From positions 1 to 64,000 of the forward strand of contig CAWJEE010000027.1 of assembly GCA_963841815.1 (NCBI GenBank): a DNA stretch of 64,000 bases, in the 5' to 3' direction. A program made the position numbers and the translations under genes. Below the pieces are notes generated by a model. The model had not been told where the DNA came from and did no database searches. It saw nothing but the letters and a program-made list of their open reading frames with translations. Below are positions 55,193 to 64,000 of this stretch, piece by piece. Each line of letters opens with the position of its first letter. Within the stretch, counting starts at the first letter, position 1. The DNA comes from JAOUJD01 sp963841815 (lineage in GTDB: Bacteria > Pseudomonadota > Gammaproteobacteria > Burkholderiales > Burkholderiaceae_F).

Positions 55193-56666
55193 ATGGAAGG
55201 CGGCTGGACGGCGACCAAGGGGTCGCACCACTTCATCGACAACCGCTGGGTCGCGTCGGCGACCGGACAGACGATCGACGTGGTCGATCCCTCGGACGGC
55301 AAGGCTTTCGCCCGCATCGCGCGCGGCACCGCCGCGGACATCGACGCGGCCGTGACCGCGGCGCGCCGCGCCGTCGGCGACGCGCTCGACGGGCCGTGGG
55401 GCCGCATGACCGCCACCGAGCGCGGGCGGCTGCTGATGCAACTGGCGCAGGCCGTCGCCGCGCACCACGAAGAACTCGCGCAGTTCGAGTCGCGCACGAC
55501 CGGCAAGCCGCTGAAGCAGGGGCGAGCCGATGCGACCGCCATCGCGCGCTACTTCGAGTACTACGCCGGCGCGGCCGACAAGCTGCACGGCGAGACCATC
55601 CCGTACCAGGCCGGCATGACGGTGCTCACGATCCGCGAGCCGCACGGCGTGACCGGGCACATCGTGCCGTGGAACTACCCGATGCAGATCTTCGGCCGCA
55701 GCGTCGGCGCCGCCCTCGCCGCAGGCAACGCCTGCGTGGTCAAGCCCGCGGAGGACGCGTGCCTGTCGTTGCTGCGCGTCGCCGAACTCGCGGCCGAGGT
55801 CGGCTTTCCGGAAGGCGCGCTGAACGTCGTCACGGGGTACGGCGCCGAGGCCGGCGCGGCGCTGTCCGCGCATCCCGGCATCGATCACATCTCGTTCACC
55901 GGTTCCCCCGTTACCGGCACCGCGGTCGCGCAGGCGGCCGCGAAGCACCACTGCCCGGTCACGCTCGAACTCGGCGGCAAGTCGCCGCAGATCGTGTTCG
56001 ACGACGCGAGCCTCGAAGACGTGGCCCCGGTCGTGCTGAACGCCATCGTGCAGAACGCCGGGCAGACCTGCTCCGCCGGCAGCCGCCTGCTGGTTCACCG
56101 GCCCGTCTACGAGGCGCTCCTCGAGCGCGTCGGCAAGGCGATGTCGGCGCTGCGCGTGGGTCCCGCCCTCGCCGACCTCGACGTCGGCCCGCTGATCCGC
56201 CAGAAGCCAGCTGCAGCGCGTCTGGGACTTCCTGAGCCAGGCGCAGCGCGACGGCATCCCGATGGCGGCCCAGGGCCACGTCGACGAAGACGCCCCGCAG
56301 ACCGGCTTCTACCAGGCGCCGACCCTGTTGCGCGACGTGCCGGCGAGCCATCCGCTCGCGCAGGACGAGATCTTCGGCCCGGTGCTCGTCGCCATGCCGT
56401 TCGAAAGCGAGGAGCAGGCCATCGCGCTCGCCAACGGCACGCACTTTGGCCTGGTCGCCGGCGTCTGGACGCGCGACGGCGCACGGCAGATGCGGATGGC
56501 GCGCAGGCTGCGTTCCGGCCAGGTCTTCGTCAACAACTACGGCGCGGGCGGCGGCGTCGAGTTGCCGTTCGGCGGCGTGAAGTCGAGCGGCTACGGACGC
56601 GAAAAGGGCTTCGAGGCGCTGCTCGGCTTCACCACGCTGAAGACCATCGCGATCAGGCACGGATAG
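55193..56666 (+). CDS. NAD(P)-dependent aldehyde dehydrogenase (one frameshift)
   Basis: Reconstructed at about 490 residues. It has the catalytic cysteine in NAGQTCSAGSR, the glutamate in LELGGKSP, the cofactor loop FTGSPVTG and VPWNYP. An extra base near 56217 shifts the frame (the protein resumes QLQRVWDFLSQAQ). The C-terminal motif EIFGPVL and LPFGGVKSSGYGREKG are intact. The aldehyde substrate is unclear; similarity is to betaine-aldehyde or gamma-aminobutyraldehyde-type enzymes. It stands alone. Confidence 0.9.
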
Positions 56667-56695
56667 TCGAGGTCGACGGCGGGCGCCGCGCCCGA

Positions 56696-58387
56696 TCAGC
56701 GCGCGCCCGACGACAGCCGCAGGCCGACGCGGCGCACGACGCCGTGGCCGGCCTGCCGCACCGTCAGCGTGAGGCCGCTCACGTCGAGGACGTCGCCCGC
56801 CGCGGCGCGGCGGTGCAGGCGGCGCGACACGAATTCGGTGAGCTTCGTCGCGGGATCGGCTTCCGCCGGCAGCATCGCGCCGTAATACTCGAACAGGTCG
56901 CCGACCGACGCGGACGGGTCGAGCGTCAGCTCGCCGACCGCTGCCGGCGGACCGAACAGGACTTCCAGTTCCGGCAGCGCCGCCTCGGTTGCGACAACGG
57001 TGACGAGGTCGCCCGCACGCAGCCGCTCGACCGCGACGATGCGATCGTCGCGGCACACCTCGACCAGGCTGACCTCCTCCGGCCACTCGATGACCGCCAG
57101 CGGCCCCATCGTCGCCTGCGAAGCCTCGGCCACGCGGAGCTGCACCACCTCGCGCGGCGGCTCGCCGCCTTCGAGGGTGGCGCTCGACAGCGCGACCGAT
57201 CCCGGCGGACGCTGCACGCCGGCCAGTCGCGCCGCCGCGCCCAGCGTGCTTCCCTGCAGCAGCAGCGACATCAGCGTGATCAGGAACGCGATGTGGAACA
57301 GCGACGAGGCCTGCGGCAGCCCGGCGAGCAGCGGGAACAACGCGAGCACGATCGGCACCGCGCCGCGCATGCCGACCCAGCCGATGAAGGCGACTTCCCT
57401 GCGCGGATAGCGGAAGGGCAGCAGGCAGATCGCGGCGGCGAGCGGACGCGCGACCAGCATCAGCGCCAGCACGACGACCAGCACCTTGCCGGTCACGACC
57501 GTCAGGAGTTCGGCGACGTCGGTGATCACGCCCAGCAGCAGGAACATCGCGGCCTGCGCGAGCCAGGCGAAGCCGTCGCTGACCCGGAGCACGTCGACGG
57601 TCACGTGGCGCCGCTGGTTGGCGACGATCATTCCGGCGAGGTAGATCGCCAGGAAGCCGCTGCCGCCGAGCACGCTCGCCACCGCGAACACGCCGAGGCC
57701 GCCCGACTGGATCAGCAGCACGTACAGGCCCTCGCCCAGCCGGATGCGCGCCACCACGCGGCCGAGCAAGTGGCCCAGCGCCCACCCAACGGCGAGGCCG
57801 ACCAGCAACTGCTGCGCGAACATGGGGGCGATCGTTGCGAAACCGCTGCCCGGCACGCGGATCAGTTCGATCATCGCGACCGTCAGGAAGACCGCCATCG
57901 GATCGTTCAGGCCGGACTCCACTTCCAGCGTCGCCTCGACGCGCTCGTTGAGTCTCAGCCCGCCTCCGCCGAGCAGCGCGAACACCGCCGCGGCATCGGT
58001 CGATCCGACGATCGCCCCGAGCAGCAGTCCGTACCGCCAGTCCAGCCCGAGCAGCGCAACCGCGATGGCGCCGACAGCCGACGCGGTGATGAAGACGCCG
58101 AGGGTGGCCAGCGTCAGCGCCGGCCCCGCGACCATCCGCAGCGTGCCGAACCGCGTGCGCAGCCCGCCATCGAGCAGGATGACGGCAAGCGCCAGGTTGC
58201 CGATCAGCGCCGCGGTCGCGACCGGAACGTCGACGACCGGGGCGCCGGGCAGCTCGGTCGCGAAGAGTCCGACGGCCAGGAAGACCAGCAGCGACGGCAC
58301 GCCCAGGCGCGTCGAGGCCGCGGACAATGCCACCGCCGCGAACAGCAGCAATGAAGCGACGAGCAGCGCGTGACTGATCTGTTCCAC
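56696..58387 (-). CDS. Cation:proton antiporter (NhaP2/CvrA-like)
   Basis: The 563-residue protein has 12-13 transmembrane helices with the CPA1 signature LGAIVGSTDAAAVFALL and ESGLNDPMAVFLTVAM. A cytoplasmic regulatory tail of about 170 residues follows, containing a TrkA-C-like segment (RLRAGDLVTVVATEAALPELEVLFG) and a CorC/HlyC-like end. This matches potassium/proton antiporters NhaP2. It converges on the aldehyde dehydrogenase gene. Confidence 0.93.
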   Translation of the reverse strand: MEQISHALLVASLLLFAAVALSAASTRLGVPSLLVFLAVGLFATELPGAPVVDVPVATAALIGNLALAVILLDGGLRTRFGTLRMVAGPALTLATLGVFITASAVGAIAVALLGLDWRYGLLLGAIVGSTDAAAVFALLGGGGLRLNERVEATLEVESGLNDPMAVFLTVAMIELIRVPGSGFATIAPMFAQQLLVGLAVGWALGHLLGRVVARIRLGEGLYVLLIQSGGLGVFAVASVLGGSGFLAIYLAGMIVANQRRHVTVDVLRVSDGFAWLAQAAMFLLLGVITDVAELLTVVTGKVLVVVLALMLVARPLAAAICLLPFRYPRREVAFIGWVGMRGAVPIVLALFPLLAGLPQASSLFHIAFLITLMSLLLQGSTLGAAARLAGVQRPPGSVALSSATLEGGEPPREVVQLRVAEASQATMGPLAVIEWPEEVSLVEVCRDDRIVAVERLRAGDLVTVVATEAALPELEVLFGPPAAVGELTLDPSASVGDLFEYYGAMLPAEADPATKLTEFVSRRLHRRAAAGDVLDVSGLTLTVRQAGHGVVRRVGLRLSSGAR

Positions 58388-58441
58388 GGCCGCATTTCAG
58401 CACGACCGCGAGGCAGGCGCGGACGGGACGAACCCGGAAAA

Positions 58442-59908
58442 TCAGCGGTACACGAGATCGCGCAGGCCGAGCGACAAGGTCGGCACGTAGGTGATGATCA
58501 TCAGGCACGCCAGCACGACAGCCACGAAGGGCAACAAGCGCGGCACGATCTGGTCGAGCGAGATCTTCGCGACGGTGCAGGCCGCGAAGAGGTTGACGCC
58601 GAACGGCGGCGTGATCATGCCGAGCGCCAGGTTGACCACCATCACCATCCCGAAGTGCACCGGATCGATGCCGAAGTGCATCGCGACCGGGACGAGGATC
58701 GGTGCGAGCACGATGATCGAAGCCGAGGTTTCGATGAACATGCCGATGACGAACAGCGCCGCGTTGACGCCGAGCAGGAAGAACTCGGGCGTCTTCAGGG
58801 TCTCCTTGAGGAAGGCGCCGATCTGCTCGGGGATGCCGGCCCGCGTGATCAGGTACGCGAACAGCCCCGCGTTCGCGATGATGAACATGATCACGGCCGC
58901 CGAGATCGTCGAGCGCTTCAGCGCCTGCCAGACCTCCTTCACACCGACTTCGCGGTACACGAACATGCCGACGACGAGCGCGTAGAACACCGCGACCACG
59001 GACGCCTCGGTCGGCGTGAAGACGCCGCCATAGATGCCGCCGAGAATGATCACGGGCATCATCAACGCGAACGTCGCCCGCTCGAGCAAGGCCCGGCGCA
59101 CGCGAGGGATGGCGACCAGCGCGACGAAGTACAGGACGCCGAACACGAGCCCGACCAGGTCGGTCACCCGGTCGAACGCGTCCCCCGCCCCCGATCCGGC
59201 GAACAGCGGCCCGACCACGCGATTGCCCAGGTAGAACGCCAACAGGGCGCCGGCCAGTGCCGCGATGTCGATTGCGGCGGTGCGCCACGGCAGCCGGCCG
59301 TCGCCGTCATTGCGACCCCACCCCTGGATCCTGCAGTAGACGAACACGAACAGCATCAGCGCGCCGCCGATCAGCAGGCCGGGGCCGAAGCCGGCGATGA
59401 AGAGCTCGCCGATCGAAACCTCCGCCGCGACGCCATACAGGATCATCGGGATCGACGGCGGGATGACGACGCCCAGTTCCGCGCTGGTCGCCTGCAGCGC
59501 CGCCGCCCACGGTTTCGGGTACCCGTGACGGATCAGCGCGGGTATCAGGATCGCGCCGATCGCGAACGTCGTGGCCACGGACGAGCCGGACACCGCGGCG
59601 AAGATCATGCAGGTCAGCACGCAGGTCATCGGAAGACCGCCCTGCACTCCGCCGACGATCGACTTCGCGAAGTCGACCAGCCGCCGCGAGATGCCGCCGG
59701 TCTCCATCAGGTTGCCGGCGAGGATGAAGAACGGGATCGCCGCCAGCGGGAACCGGTCGATCGCCGAGAACATTTCCTTCGGCATCGCCAGCCACGGCAG
59801 GTCGGTGAAGCCGGCGATCCCGACCCAGGCGGCGAAGCCGATCGCGACGGCGACCGAGATGCTGAAGGCGAAGCACAGCAGCATCGTGACGAGGAGCGCG
59901 ATCGACAT
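58442..59908 (-). CDS. TRAP transporter large permease subunit (second system)
   Basis: The 488-residue DctM protein has about 12-13 transmembrane helices. Motifs are VSGSSVATTFAIGAI, LGVVIPPSIPMILYGV, GGIYGGVFTPTEASVVAV and GMITPPFGVNLFAA. An extra 40-50-residue segment (about 200-260) lengthens it relative to the other DctM in the window. It follows the small subunit with nine bases between. Confidence 0.93.
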   Translation of the reverse strand: MSIALLVTMLLCFAFSISVAVAIGFAAWVGIAGFTDLPWLAMPKEMFSAIDRFPLAAIPFFILAGNLMETGGISRRLVDFAKSIVGGVQGGLPMTCVLTCMIFAAVSGSSVATTFAIGAILIPALIRHGYPKPWAAALQATSAELGVVIPPSIPMILYGVAAEVSIGELFIAGFGPGLLIGGALMLFVFVYCRIQGWGRNDGDGRLPWRTAAIDIAALAGALLAFYLGNRVVGPLFAGSGAGDAFDRVTDLVGLVFGVLYFVALVAIPRVRRALLERATFALMMPVIILGGIYGGVFTPTEASVVAVFYALVVGMFVYREVGVKEVWQALKRSTISAAVIMFIIANAGLFAYLITRAGIPEQIGAFLKETLKTPEFFLLGVNAALFVIGMFIETSASIIVLAPILVPVAMHFGIDPVHFGMVMVVNLALGMITPPFGVNLFAACTVAKISLDQIVPRLLPFVAVVLACLMIITYVPTLSLGLRDLVYR

Positions 59909-59917
59909 GGCGGCCCG

Positions 59918-60409
59918 TTACTGCTGGGTTTCGAGTTCCCGGTTGATGGGATCGAAGTAGTGAGCGAGCACGGCCAGCAGCGAGAACGTCGCCCCGATCG
60001 GCAGCGCAAGGTACGCCCAGCTGATCGAGATCGGCATGCTCGCGAACGTCTGGAAGCGGATACGCCAGGCCAGGTCGTAGCCGAGCCAGGCAAGCAAGCC
60101 GAGGAAGGCGGCGGTCACGACCAGGATGATCAGACGGACGACCTGCCGCCAGCGGCCGCGCGACCAGCGCAACATGACATCGACCGACACCAGCGCTCCC
60201 TGGCGGAACGCGGCGACGACACCGAGCGCGACAGTCCAGATGAGCAGGCGTCCGATGACTTCCTCGGTCCACGGACTCGGCTGGTTGAACACGAAGCGGA
60301 TCAGCACCTGGTAGAGGCCGAGCACCGAGATCGACGCCAGGAGCACGGCCGCAAGGGCCCAGACGGCGTTCGTCACGACCCGGTCAATCGCGAGGATCCA
60401 CTTCACCAT
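59918..60409 (-). CDS. TRAP transporter small permease subunit (second system)
   Basis: The 163-residue DctQ protein has four transmembrane helices (VTNAVWALAAVLLASISVLGLYQV at the start) and the loop FRQGALVSVDVMLRW. It begins just after a terminator hairpin that follows the binding-protein gene, so it is probably expressed at a lower level than that gene. Confidence 0.92.
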   Translation of the reverse strand: MVKWILAIDRVVTNAVWALAAVLLASISVLGLYQVLIRFVFNQPSPWTEEVIGRLLIWTVALGVVAAFRQGALVSVDVMLRWSRGRWRQVVRLIILVVTAAFLGLLAWLGYDLAWRIRFQTFASMPISISWAYLALPIGATFSLLAVLAHYFDPINRELETQQ

Positions 60410-60422
60410 GTCGGCACGCAGT

Positions 60423-60453
60423 AAAAAGGGCCCCGGGGGTTCCCACGGGGCCC
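60423..60453 (-). terminator. Hairpin between the TRAP binding-protein and permease genes
   Basis: On the minus strand an 8-bp stem GGGCCCCG/CGGGGCCC is followed by TTTTTAC. It lies directly after the dctP stop and ahead of the small permease start. It looks like an attenuating terminator that would make binding protein more abundant than permease. Confidence 0.85.
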
Positions 60454-60475
60454 GCGTTCGAAGACCGCCTGGACC

Positions 60476-61454
60476 TTACTTGACGTCCTGGATGCGCTGA
60501 TGTTCTCGGCCCCGTACTGCTTCGCGAACTCGCTCCACACCGGGGTCATCGCGGTGCGGAAGGCCTGGCCGTCGACGTTGGTCACGACCTCCATGCCGCC
60601 GCGCGCAGTTGCGCGATGCCGTCGCGTTCGTCGTCGTTGACCTTCTTGCGCTGCGCCGCCGAGCCGGCCTTGCGCCGCTTCGCGGAATGCGGCCTTGTCG
60701 GCGTCCGACAGCTTGTTCCACAGCGCCGGCGACATCGATCAGCAGCGCCGGCGAGTACACGTGACCGGTCAGCGACAGGTGCTTCTGCACCTGCGACGAA
60801 CTTGGCCGACAGGATCACCGGGATCGGGTTCTCCTGGCCGTCGACCGTGCCCTGCTGCAAGCGCGTGAACAGTTCCGAGAACGCCATCGGCGTCGGCTGG
60901 ATGCCGATCGACTGGAAGGCCTGGATGTGCACCTTGTTCTGCATGCTGCGGATCTTCAGGCCCTTGACGTCGTCCGGCTTGATGATCGGCGCGCTGCTGT
61001 TCGTCAGGTGGCGGAATCCGTTCTCGGTCCAGGCGAGCGCGATCAGCCCCTTGGACGGGAACTTGGCCAGGAGTCTCCTGGCCGATCGGGCCGTCGAGCA
61101 CGCGCGCGCGTGATCGTAGTCGCGGAACAGGAACGGGATGTCGACGATGTTCGACCTCCGGCACGAAGTTGCCGACCGGGTCCGGTCGAGGTGTTCGACG
61201 ACGTCGAGCGTGCCGAGCTGCACGGCCTCGATCATCTCGCGCTCGCCGCCCAGCGCCGAATTCGCGAACATCTGGCACTTGTAGCGGCCGGACGTGCGCT
61301 TCTCGAGATCCTCGCAGAAGGCTGCCGATCCGACCCCGTAGTGCGAGGTCGGCGCGGTGGCGTAGCCGATCTCGATGGTCGTCTGCGCGACGACCGGCAC
61401 GGAGACGAATGCCCCCGCAAACGCAATCGCACCTACCAGTTTCATCAGCTTCAT
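60476..61454 (-). CDS. TRAP transporter substrate-binding protein (second system), several frameshifts
   Basis: The start ATG at 61454 gives a clear signal peptide (KLVGAIAFAGAFVSVPVVAQ) and the DctP start IEIGYATAPTSHYGVGS. The continuous piece to about residue 220 includes SMQNKVHIQAFQSIGIQPTPMAFSELFTRLQQGTVDGQENP. Minor slips lie near 61100 and 61180 (VEHLDRTRSA region). After about 60790 the frame changes repeatedly, with fragments such as LWNKLSDADKAAFREAA and EVVTNVDGQAF in alternate frames, and RIQDVK before the TAA. Conserved content in every fragment points to dense consensus errors. A decayed gene remains possible. Confidence 0.8.
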
Positions 61455-61606
61455 CGCAGTGTCTCCTGCCTCTTGTTTGATCGTTCGCCCGGAGGGTCCG
61501 CGGTCGGGTTCGCAAGTATGCGGGCGCGGACATCGTCTGTCAAGCGAAGCAGGGCCTGGCACGCTAGGCTCGCGCAGCGCCGGGTTGGCACGCCTAGTGC
61601 GTAATG

Positions 61607-62865
61607 TCACGCATGCTCGCGCGTCATGGAGCGATCGCTCTTCGGTGAAGGCGCCGGCAGGTTGGCGAAGCCGAGCGCCGCCTCGCGGTACTGGCGCGCC
61701 GCCTCGGCTTCGTCGCCCACGGTCTCGGCGAGCCGCGCGAGCGCGAGGAACGTCGACGGGTGACTCGCCTCCGTGAGGCTGTCCTGGAGGTAACCCTTCG
61801 ACTTGCCCCACAACTGCTCGCGCAGGCAGATCAATCCCCGCCGTGCGAAGCAGGGCCGCGCGGATCGGGCCGCGCGGCGGCGCCTGCGCCAGCCACGCCT
61901 CCGCGCGCTCCAGCTGGCCGCGCGCGGGAAAGGCCTGCGCCCGTGCGTATTCGTCGAGCAGCCGCTCCGCCATGTCGTCCCACGCGACCGGCGACTTGCC
62001 GAGGGCGGTCTCGATGACTCTCTGCGGCGAGGTGGCCGCGTCCCGCGATGTTCAGCAGCCGCGCGCCGTCCAGCGCGATCTCGGGCAGTCTCGCGATCGG
62101 CCTGCGGCAGGCGCGCGCCACGATGCTTCGAGCGCGACGGGATCGTGGCGCTGCGCCAGCATCAACTCCCGGTAGATCGCGTGCTTCAGCTTGCGGGCGA
62201 GGATCGGATGCAGCGCGTTGCGCTTCTCGAGCAGGCGCACGGCCTTCAGCGCGTCGTCCCAGCGGCCGGATTGCAGGTTGGCATTGAGCGCGATCCGCGT
62301 GGCATGGATATGGCGCGCGCCGGAGCCATGGAGACGATCGATGGCGTCGAGCGCCGAGTCGTTCTCGCGCTGCTCGGTCCACATCTCGGCGCTGGTCACG
62401 AGACGCGCGGTCTGCATCGCCTGATCGCCCTCGGCCCGGTGCAGCCACTCGTCGCGCCGCTCGTATTCCTGCATCCGGTGCGCGGCGCGCGCGCCGATCA
62501 GCGCCGCCACGCCGGCAGTCGTGTCGGACGACTGCGCCGCGCGCGCGGCCTTCTCGGCCCGCGCAAAGCGCCCTTCGAGCAGGCTTCTCACGGCTTCGAC
62601 CAGCGCCTGCTGGCCGCCGATCTCCTCGCGGCGCGTGCGATACAGCCGCACCTGCTCCGGAAAGTCCACCACCTTCTGGATCGCGCGGGCGACCCAGTAC
62701 ACGACGGCCAGCAGGACCATCAGCACGACGATGAACAGGTTCAGCGAAACGTCGATCGCGGTACGGATGCACCAGGAACGCGACGTTGCCGGCATTGATC
62801 TGCAGGATCAGCGCGACGACTGCCGCCAGCACCGCGAGCAGCAACGCCGACGTCAGCCAGCGCAT
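61607..62865 (-). CDS. hemY: HemY-like inner-membrane TPR protein (several frameshifts)
   Basis: The start ATG at 62865 encodes a first helix (RWLTSALLLAVLAAVVALIL). After a one-base slip near 62762 the next part begins IDVSLNLFIVVLMVLLAVVYWVARAIQ, the second helix typical of HemY. A TPR-rich periplasmic part follows (SSDTTAGVAALIGARAAHRM, MWTEQRENDSALDAIDRL). It changes frame again near 62100-62040 and ends with YLQDSLTEASHPSTFLALARL and GDEAEAARQYREAALGF. It is linked to haem biosynthesis by gene order; no catalytic role is known. It overlaps hemX closely. Confidence 0.82.
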
Positions 62866-62867
62866 CG

Positions 62868-63944
62868 CTATCGGCCCGGGGCGGTTCGCACGGCGCGCAC
62901 CGCGGACACGCTGTCGTTGATGTTCGGCGTTTCGACCGAAAGCGGCGCCGAGGCGAGTTGCTTCATCGACGCGAGCGCCGCCGCGGTGTCGCGCTGGCGC
63001 ACGTCGAAGTAGCGGTTCACGAGCGCCTGCGCCTCGGCGAGGTCCGCGCGGTACAGGCGGTCGTTGCGCGCGAGCAGCGCCTGGCGGGCGTTGAGCAGCC
63101 GCAACCGCAGCTGCAGGCGGACGAGCGCTGCTGTTGCTGCCCCAGCAGCATCGCGTCGGGCGCGTCGACGGCACGGATGCGGATCAGGTCCCGGTACTCG
63201 CCGAGTTCACGCTGGATCGACTCCCACGTGCGCTCCCACCACGCGACCTGGCGCGGCGGTTGCGGCGGCCTGGCGCGACGCAGCCGTCGCGGGCGCCGTC
63301 GGACTCGCGTCCGCGAGCAGCGGCCAGTTCTCCGAACTCGTCATGAGCTGGTCGATCTTCAGCGCGATGCCGGTGACATCGACGGTCGGCGCGGCCCGGA
63401 GCCGCTCGATGTCGCGCGCGAGCACGCGCCGCAGCGGCAGGAAGCGCGGCGACTCGAGACGGGCCAGGCGCGTGTCGGCAGTCTGCAGCGCGGCGAGCGC
63501 GGTGGGCACGTTGCCGGTGAGCTGGAGTTCCTGCGCGCCGAGCGTGATCAGCCGCTCCACCTCGACGAGCACGGCCTCGTCACGGCCGCGCGACAGGTCC
63601 GCGTACAGCTGCTCGAGCGCCTCGCGCTGGCTCTCGACTTCGGCGAGGCGCGCTTCGAGCACGGCGGACTGCTGTCGCGCCGCGCGCGCTTCCGCGTCGG
63701 CGCGCGTGGCGGTCTCGGTGGCAGCGGCCGCGGCCTGCTGCAGTTCCGCCAGACGGCGCGCCGTCTCGCGCTTGACCGCAGCGAGCTGGCTGTACGACAA
63801 CGCGCCGACGGCGACGACGAGCAGCAGCGCGAGCAGCGCCAGCCACGGCACGCCGGCGCGAGCGGTCGGCGCGACGCCAGCGGACTCGACGACCGCGGTT
63901 GGCGCAACCGCCGATTCCGGGCTCGTGGTCGGTTCGGTGCTCAC
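62868..63944 (-). CDS. hemX: HemX-like membrane protein (uroporphyrinogen-III C-methyltransferase-related), frameshifts in the C-terminal half
   Basis: A GTG at 63944 starts a protein with a proline/alanine-rich N-terminus, one transmembrane helix (WLALLALLLVVAVGALSYSQL) and a long coiled coil (about residues 50-120). The HemX domain follows (EVERLITLGAQELQLTGNV, TALAALQTADTRL). The frame changes near 63265 and 63120. The C-terminus (RLLNARQALLARNDRLYRADL, ALVNRYFDVRQRDTAAALASM) stops at 62868-62870. HemX proteins usually sit between hemD and hemY, as here. The 56 bases before it may hold the end of hemD but are too short to assign. Confidence 0.82.
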
Positions 63945-64000
63945 GTTGGACGACAGGGCAGCAGTAAAGGGTGCGACGTCACGGTCGCGGCGCGGGCCAC

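Noticed and set aside
55959..59288. A 1109-residue open frame on the minus strand
   Set aside because: It is antisense to the aldehyde dehydrogenase and out of frame with the antiporter and DctM genes, with low-complexity arginine-rich sequence.
63945..64000. End of hemD at the window edge
   Set aside because: A short open frame ends by overlapping the hemX start, but it is too short to recognise any HemD motif.

Overview
The window looks like a high-GC chromosome segment of a betaproteobacterium, most likely Burkholderiales. The support is gene content and order: a lolA-rarA-serS block next to ftsK and trxB, a P-II gene beside a glutamine-dependent nadE, hemX-hemY, a prpE-type acyl-CoA synthetase, two TRAP transporter operons, and an acetate/solute symporter with a DUF4212 subunit. 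I see no phage genes, transposases or CRISPR arrays. Single-base frameshifts are scattered through otherwise well-conserved genes, including ftsK, acs and an aldehyde dehydrogenase. They are dense at 27.2-28.2 kb and 60.5-63.3 kb. This reads more like residual consensus indels than gene decay.

Layout. 0-2.1 kb: the C-terminal two thirds of putA, followed by a 600-bp gene-free stretch of long inverted repeats. 2.7-6.2 kb: an FAD oxidoreductase, an iron-binding periplasmic protein behind a tandem Fur box, and an NlpC/P60 hydrolase. 6.3-10.7 kb: a response regulator with a degenerate GGDEF-like domain overlapping prpE, then an ElyC-like protein and a GlcG/HbpS-like protein. 10.7-13.6 kb: an Lrp-type regulator and an unusual fusion of ornithine aminotransferase with an amidinotransferase-fold hydrolase, each preceded by a related palindrome. 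13.7-21.3 kb: a membrane protein, a crotonase, a histone-deacetylase-like hydrolase, and a MoxR-DUF58-transglutaminase-MltB cluster. 21.3-25.6 kb: a five-gene operon of a TRAP transporter with fumarylpyruvate-hydrolase-like and maleylpyruvate-isomerase-like enzymes. 25.6-29.1 kb: a divergent Fur-controlled iron ABC permease and ATPase, with a GNAT gene. 29.2-31.1 kb: small unknown genes and a divergent pyrophosphatase-like protein. 31.2-37.8 kb: two tRNA-Ser genes bracket an acetate activation and uptake block (acs, two small genes, DUF4212, symporter). Near each tRNA lies an approximately 122-nt structured repeat whose ends are the two halves of a tRNA T-arm. 37.8-44.6 kb: serS, rarA, a cation diffusion facilitator, lolA and ftsK. 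44.8-48 kb: a LytS-type kinase, a degenerate second kinase and a LytTR regulator. 48-55 kb: trxB, Smr, a TRIC channel, P-II, nadE, a GNAT/FemAB-like protein, eamA and ppa. 55-64 kb: an aldehyde dehydrogenase, a CPA1-type antiporter, a second TRAP operon, hemY and hemX.

How the genes fit together. Arginine/ornithine breakdown (fusion enzyme) yields glutamate semialdehyde, which PutA-type enzymes oxidise to glutamate. The split iron transporter shares a Fur motif across two loci 20 kb apart. Acetate import and activation genes are adjacent and on the same strand. The MoxR cluster and the NlpC/P60, MltB and ElyC-like proteins concern the envelope. The least explained features are the tRNA-associated repeats, the fusion enzyme with its palindromes, and the kinase/pseudokinase pair.
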